From contig JACPBU010000012.1 in the NCBI GenBank assembly GCA_016180165.1, forward strand, positions 1-8,745: 8,745 nucleotides of DNA, read 5' to 3'. Of the stretch, positions 7,801-8,745 are shown piece by piece. Source of the stretch: Candidatus Woesearchaeota archaeon. GTDB taxonomy: Archaea > Nanobdellota > Nanobdellia > Woesearchaeales > JACPBV01. The notes beneath the pieces were generated by a model. The model made no database searches. It was given only the letters and a program-made list of their open reading frames with translations, and had not been told where the DNA came from. The number at the start of each line of letters is the position of its first letter. Position 1 is the stretch's first letter. Position numbers and translations under genes: made by a program.

Positions 7801-8008
7801 GACAACGCCTTTGCTTGGCTCAAAGGATGTCGAAGTGGTGAAGTTAGAGCCTTCCAAAGCGCAGCAGAAACTCCCTTCATCAACCGTCTCATTCAGAGAC
7901 TCTCCTGAATATCTGGCGCTCCTTGCCCTTGCGTTTTTGCTGCTGCTGGTAACTGCAGGCCTTGCTTTGGGCGCAACGCTCATGATTCTCAGGAAAAAGT
8001 CACCATAA
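1889..8008 (+). CDS. Giant multidomain cell-surface protein with lamin-tail, PKD, cadherin-like and S-layer-type modules
   Basis: A 2039-residue membrane-anchored exported protein. The TTG start at 1889 gives a clean signal peptide (MKVLSLKAVLAVMLV to about Ala24) eight bases after GGGGG; a GTG at 1874 would add five residues and swallow that site. Domains: 25-180 lamin-tail domain (EVMYDP, EWIEVFNNGTAPVNL, GTPGHQN); 186-360 two PKD domains (FDFGDG, NWDFGDG); 363-545 Tandem-95/cadherin-like then Ig-like (DVENDTLTF); 546-774 module M1; 775-1150 two more such pairs, with ND[AP]P at the domain joins; 1151-1383 M2; 1384-1475 Ig-like; 1476-1635 a beta domain with FNVSQFSSY; 1636-1722 K319L-type PKD (DGSSSRDPDG, LWSQVSGP); 1723-1967 M3; linker; helix 2009-2034; RKKSP tail. 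The cysteines form four pairs, which suits disulfides. About 75 sequons lie before residue 1681, none after. Likely an S-layer, stalk or adhesin protein; no catalytic motif is visible. Confidence 0.93.
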   Translation: MKVLSLKAVLAVMLVLTTALAATADIFVSEVMYDPSTAQGSDSALEWIEVFNNGTAPVNLAAWKFNGNNFDDANIGSKEYIIIARTLLSPDGQSFEGYYGNNDSVWSIADGSYQALDGDFGSVLTNGGITINLTDGTETAILSYTNDVAGGDGKTAERFNFLSTRLGASKVINGTPGHQNSIFDEIAPIAAFSLSSAIIAEASSVSVNATQSSDNTSIANFTFDFGDGNISSSASPLITHAYYNNGSFNVTVTISDEAGLANGTQRELTVSDGSPTANFTISNNTPVEDAQVNFTGTSATPSDAIVLFNWDFGDGSSSSLQNSSHIFSANGTFTVTFTITDSDGSTDSETRQINVSFANDAPSVQNFSMGFDEDTYSSQNNTINLTTKVSDEEDPSRNISWAAGTAQNLTITISSGNILNVTSARDFFGQRNLTLTATDSGNKSTSIIVPITINSINDAPVLQAIANQTVAQGQPLTIRAAASDVENDTLTFSTTSSFGAINSTTGLFSFTPNASHYRNFPLTLFATDPNGSAANVTANIFVFSTMNISDVSVKVGASAPVSVKEGQALQNVQPATPVNVSVTVKNTGSVRIDGPSISLQEADGLLGTGEELVLDAGAAMAKQFTFSIDSLAGEGIQGFMVQAQGSDHTGAGDLRSSTFNFSINVSKNLDDLIIENLSLSNSSVKCASPAVLTANITNIGLKSQTANLQVAQSSLGITSITNNIVIPASTSTSVLTTIPAANKPAGTYLIDAKLQYDFNLSSDAENITLSIINCEPGFSGTIPPVTISEGSFNDSINLKSFFNDFNNDTLSFAALEASNITLTITDGKANISSPSDFNGNLTLKFTASDGTNTTYSNSFTVLILPVNDPPAIAAIPARAIQQGAPFAFQVSASDVENDLITFTISNNASLSLAINSSGFISGFTPAEPDVGIVAQVNVTANDGQNASTQPFLLTVTNLNDAPQFNISRQLSPVSMAEDTQDSSLNLSPSFFDVGSTSLTFEAASVANVGISINQSTGIATITPEANFSGSRSVAFRASDGSLFSNFSNTVAITVTPSNDAPAFQVFSPPSIAVVGTPFSFSFNATDIDNDTLSFSDNTTLFDINATTALASFMPSSSDIGAHGIRITASDGQLNTSLNASLSFTLNVVDALSITNVSASIDDGAFAQLSESTILQGLSPGKTLKLRFTATNHLTDNDLSLVRFTVFLGNTTTTVVSKNADISLLPKSSSQAVTIDIGALPFAPNNIYELDIDGRGQFNQVISQTQFSSQADYLSQANQILITSITPSSQTLECTRDSSVDVVVKNIDGFGNTSDVSVSAVNQALGISAATSFQAIPFSGTHTFTIPVSVPFSSAPGTYAIAITANTTDNTQAQGSASLILQSCTLAFSPSADPVISSKAGQQFAVTGLRDFSPASIEWRLDGKNQTGSFNQTSFSYAPDNSSGINRHSVAVSLKDGKDNLVQRSWILTTTSFPIAATVTTSPLLSSLNETQLKNVTLTVQSSIQPSGAATVQFLAPIDLSGIVVLDGHINITSGIVAVDSLNEFIALSKPARITLTGLAYSATPRIFFSESFTTNPSDFTIDCTNINSQCNLISFTPAPTTSGTVVFNVSQFSSYMVNGSVQQQQLGQNASTPVANAGADQAVTSGTAVILDGSSSRDPDGALTSFLWSQVSGPTTAITNASQSRASITPAIESTYIFQLRVTDNSGLTSSDTVTIIVGEVSKLQISDLDVKVEDKTSKDIKNGEKISRRAKPGDKIVFDIEVQNTFSSSTGTDIEDIEAEVTIKDIDDGDDLEENIDLEDLGTGDDDSGTVEFIIPSIVDEEVYDVEIKVDGDADNGDTQRQTFNIQLEVEKDKDELIIDRASLSQAKVACDRSPSLSLRVVNIGSNDQDEVKVAIESTELGISESFDDIQLDEGDQEEDITFEDSISLDISDAILPGTYQIRIKAFVENSKLVDDKVLSLEVGKCAQIQTTPLLGSKDVEVVKLEPSKAQQKLPSSTVSFRDSPEYLALLALAFLLLLVTAGLALGATLMILRKKSP
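3524..4210 (+). repeat. S-layer-type module, copy M1 (neutral form)
   Basis: Residues 546-774 of gene 2. It opens with ISDVSVKV, has VTVKNTGS in the first half, DDLIIENLSLSNSSVKC at the join (compare DELIIDRASLSQAKVAC in M3), then TNIG, LGITS, AGTYLI and a closing Cys. Cys686 and Cys774 are 88 residues apart. It lacks the acidic loop and carries several sequons. Confidence 0.75.
5339..6037 (+). repeat. S-layer-type module, copy M2 (neutral form)
   Basis: Residues 1151-1383 of gene 2, the most divergent copy. It keeps the opening LSITNVSASIDD, the join QILITSITPSSQTLEC, VVVKN, ALGIS, PGTYAI and a closing Cys. Cys1293 and Cys1383 are 90 residues apart. The acidic loop is missing. Confidence 0.65.
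7055..7789 (+). repeat. S-layer-type module, copy M3 (acidic form)
   Basis: Residues 1723-1967 of gene 2, next to the membrane helix. It has the same length (245 residues), the same cysteine spacing (Cys1872 to Cys1967, 95 residues) and the same KDIDDGDDLEE loop (7241-7273) as M0 of gene 1, and no sequon. Many codons differ synonymously from M0, which suggests an old duplication. Confidence 0.85.
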
Positions 8009-8015
8009 AAGAAAA

Positions 8016-8034
8016 TTCTCTTAATTAATGAGAA
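8016..8034 (+). terminator. Small hairpin after gene 2
   Basis: TTCTC-(TTAATTAAT)-GAGAA forms a five-pair stem eight bases after the TAA of gene 2. No T-run follows, so it is at best a weak 3' end signal. Confidence 0.2.
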
Positions 8035-8088
8035 AAGAGGTTAAATAGGAAAATTCAATACCCCAGACACCCCTTCCCCAAACAATAA

Positions 8089-8100
8089 CTTAATAAATAT
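8089..8100 (+). promoter_or_regulatory. TATA box for a leaderless gene at 8120
   Basis: CTTAATAAATAT is centred about 26 bases before the ATG at 8120, so transcription should begin at or near that ATG. No Shine-Dalgarno is seen before it (TTTCCGCGC), which agrees with leaderless translation and marks a new transcription unit after gene 2. Confidence 0.5.
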
Positions 8101-8119
8101 CTCTTTATTGTTTCCGCGC

Positions 8120-8745
8120 ATGAACAAAAAAGGAACAATTATAACTTATCTACCTTTCAAAGGGTATCTAATATTAGTAGGGATTGGTATCTTAATCTTT
8201 TTTGGATATTACTTTTTTATTTTGAAATCCGCAGGAATTATTACGTTTCCAATGGCTTGCCCAGAGGGTATAATTCCTGAACGAATCAAGATGGGGTGTG
8301 GTGGATCCCAATGCAATACCCCCTATGACTTTAAAGAAGCTACGTCAAAATGGGCAGATGGTACTCTTTTGGCAACGTGGGAATTAATCTATTACAAAGG
8401 TAGTGAGGAAGGAGAAAATGTAAATTATGGTTATGCTTACAATATTAACTACTATAAAAAACCGATAAATCTTGATGGAACCATTGGAAAAGATATAAAA
8501 CAGAGATGTACCATGTTTAAACTGCAAGCGGTAATTCTGGCTGGTGGAAAGGGTTCAAGACTTAAGCCATATACTACAGTTTTACCTAAACCATTAATTC
8601 CTATCGGCGAGTATCCCATTCTTGAAATATTAGTTAGACAGTTAAAACATTTTGGGATTACCAATATCATTATTTCAACGGGGCATTTGGCTGAATTAAT
8701 TAAAGCTTATTTTACGAATGGTAAGAAGTGGGGAGTGAAAATACA
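8120..8745 (+). CDS. Membrane segment joined in frame to an NDP-sugar nucleotidyltransferase domain (partial, runs off the window)
   Basis: The frame is open from ATG 8120 to the window edge (208 codons plus two bases). Residues 1-14 are basic; 16-35 form one membrane helix (ILVGIGILIFFGYYFFIL); 36-131 are an unrecognised segment with Cys47, Cys60, Cys65 and Cys130. From Met132 (8513) it becomes the N-terminus of a sugar-1-phosphate nucleotidyltransferase (NTP_transferase family; GlmU/RmlA/ManC-type fold), with LAGGKGSRLKPYTTVLPKP carrying the nucleotide-binding glycines, the catalytic-type Arg147 and Lys157, then PILEILVRQLKHFGI and AYFTNGKKWGVKI. Such enzymes make NDP-sugars from NTP and sugar phosphate in the cytoplasm; the sugar is not decided by this fragment. 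The positive-inside rule puts residues 36 onward outside the cell, which conflicts with a cytoplasmic enzyme. It may be two genes, with the enzyme starting at 8513, or a chimera. Base composition is much poorer in G+C than gene 2. Confidence 0.7.
   Translation, partial: MNKKGTIITYLPFKGYLILVGIGILIFFGYYFFILKSAGIITFPMACPEGIIPERIKMGCGGSQCNTPYDFKEATSKWADGTLLATWELIYYKGSEEGENVNYGYAYNINYYKKPINLDGTIGKDIKQRCTMFKLQAVILAGGKGSRLKPYTTVLPKPLIPIGEYPILEILVRQLKHFGITNIIISTGHLAELIKAYFTNGKKWGVKI
8513..8515 (+). other. Alternative internal start for the nucleotidyltransferase
   Basis: This ATG (MFKLQAVILAGG) is where most enzymes of the family begin. No Shine-Dalgarno precedes it, and the nearest TATA-like run (AGATATAAAA, 8491-8500) is too close for leaderless initiation there. 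The sequence fits the family; the start signals do not. Confidence 0.4.

Noticed and set aside
7906..8005. Archaeosortase/PEP-CTERM-like sorting signal at the C-terminus of gene 2 (Ser-Pro-Glu, helix, Arg-Lys-Lys)
   Set aside because: The three-part layout is similar, but the helix is about 26 residues, the motif matches no defined class, gene 1 lacks it, and no sortase gene is in the window. A plain membrane anchor explains it.

Overview
The window looks archaeal. Both large proteins carry a two-part beta-sandwich module (an acidic half containing KD[VI]DDGDDLEE, then a half closed by two cysteines) that I associate from memory with proteins annotated 'putative S-layer protein' in DPANN archaea such as Woesearchaeota and Pacearchaeota. 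The signals also fit archaea: TATA-like boxes about 26 bases before inferred transcript starts, one apparently leaderless gene, and G-rich Shine-Dalgarno sequences. The lineage is an inference; no rRNA or other marker gene is present.

Layout, all genes on the + strand. Bases 1-160 hold no gene I can support. A TATA-like box (166-176) is followed by a leader with four 16-bp tandem repeats (229-292). Each repeat spells a tiny ORF (Met-Phe-His-Ile-stop) that ends one base before the next ATG; the last runs on to a TAATG overlap just before the first gene. Gene 1 (323-1720) encodes a 465-residue single-pass surface protein: signal peptide, CARDB/NEW3-like beta domain, one module, Ser/Thr/Pro/acidic stalk, membrane helix, short basic tail. 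A 168-base intergenic region holds three copies of a 12-bp element and two small hairpins, and ends in another mini-ORF that stops one base before the TTG start of gene 2. Gene 2 (1889-8008) encodes a 2039-residue surface protein: signal peptide, lamin-tail domain, PKD domains, alternating cadherin-like/Tandem-95 and Ig-like domains, three module copies, membrane helix, basic tail.

After gene 2 the G+C content falls. A separate promoter drives an ORF (8120 to beyond the window) that joins a one-helix, cysteine-containing extracytoplasmic segment in frame to an NDP-sugar nucleotidyltransferase domain. The two parts are hard to reconcile topologically.

Working model: genes 1 and 2 make membrane-anchored cell-envelope proteins, a small partner and a giant stalk or adhesin, sharing one membrane-proximal module and probably expressed together. 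Gene 2 has about 75 N-glycosylation sequons, so it is probably heavily N-glycosylated. The sugar-nucleotide gene downstream would fit a cell-surface glycan locus, but that link rests only on proximity.
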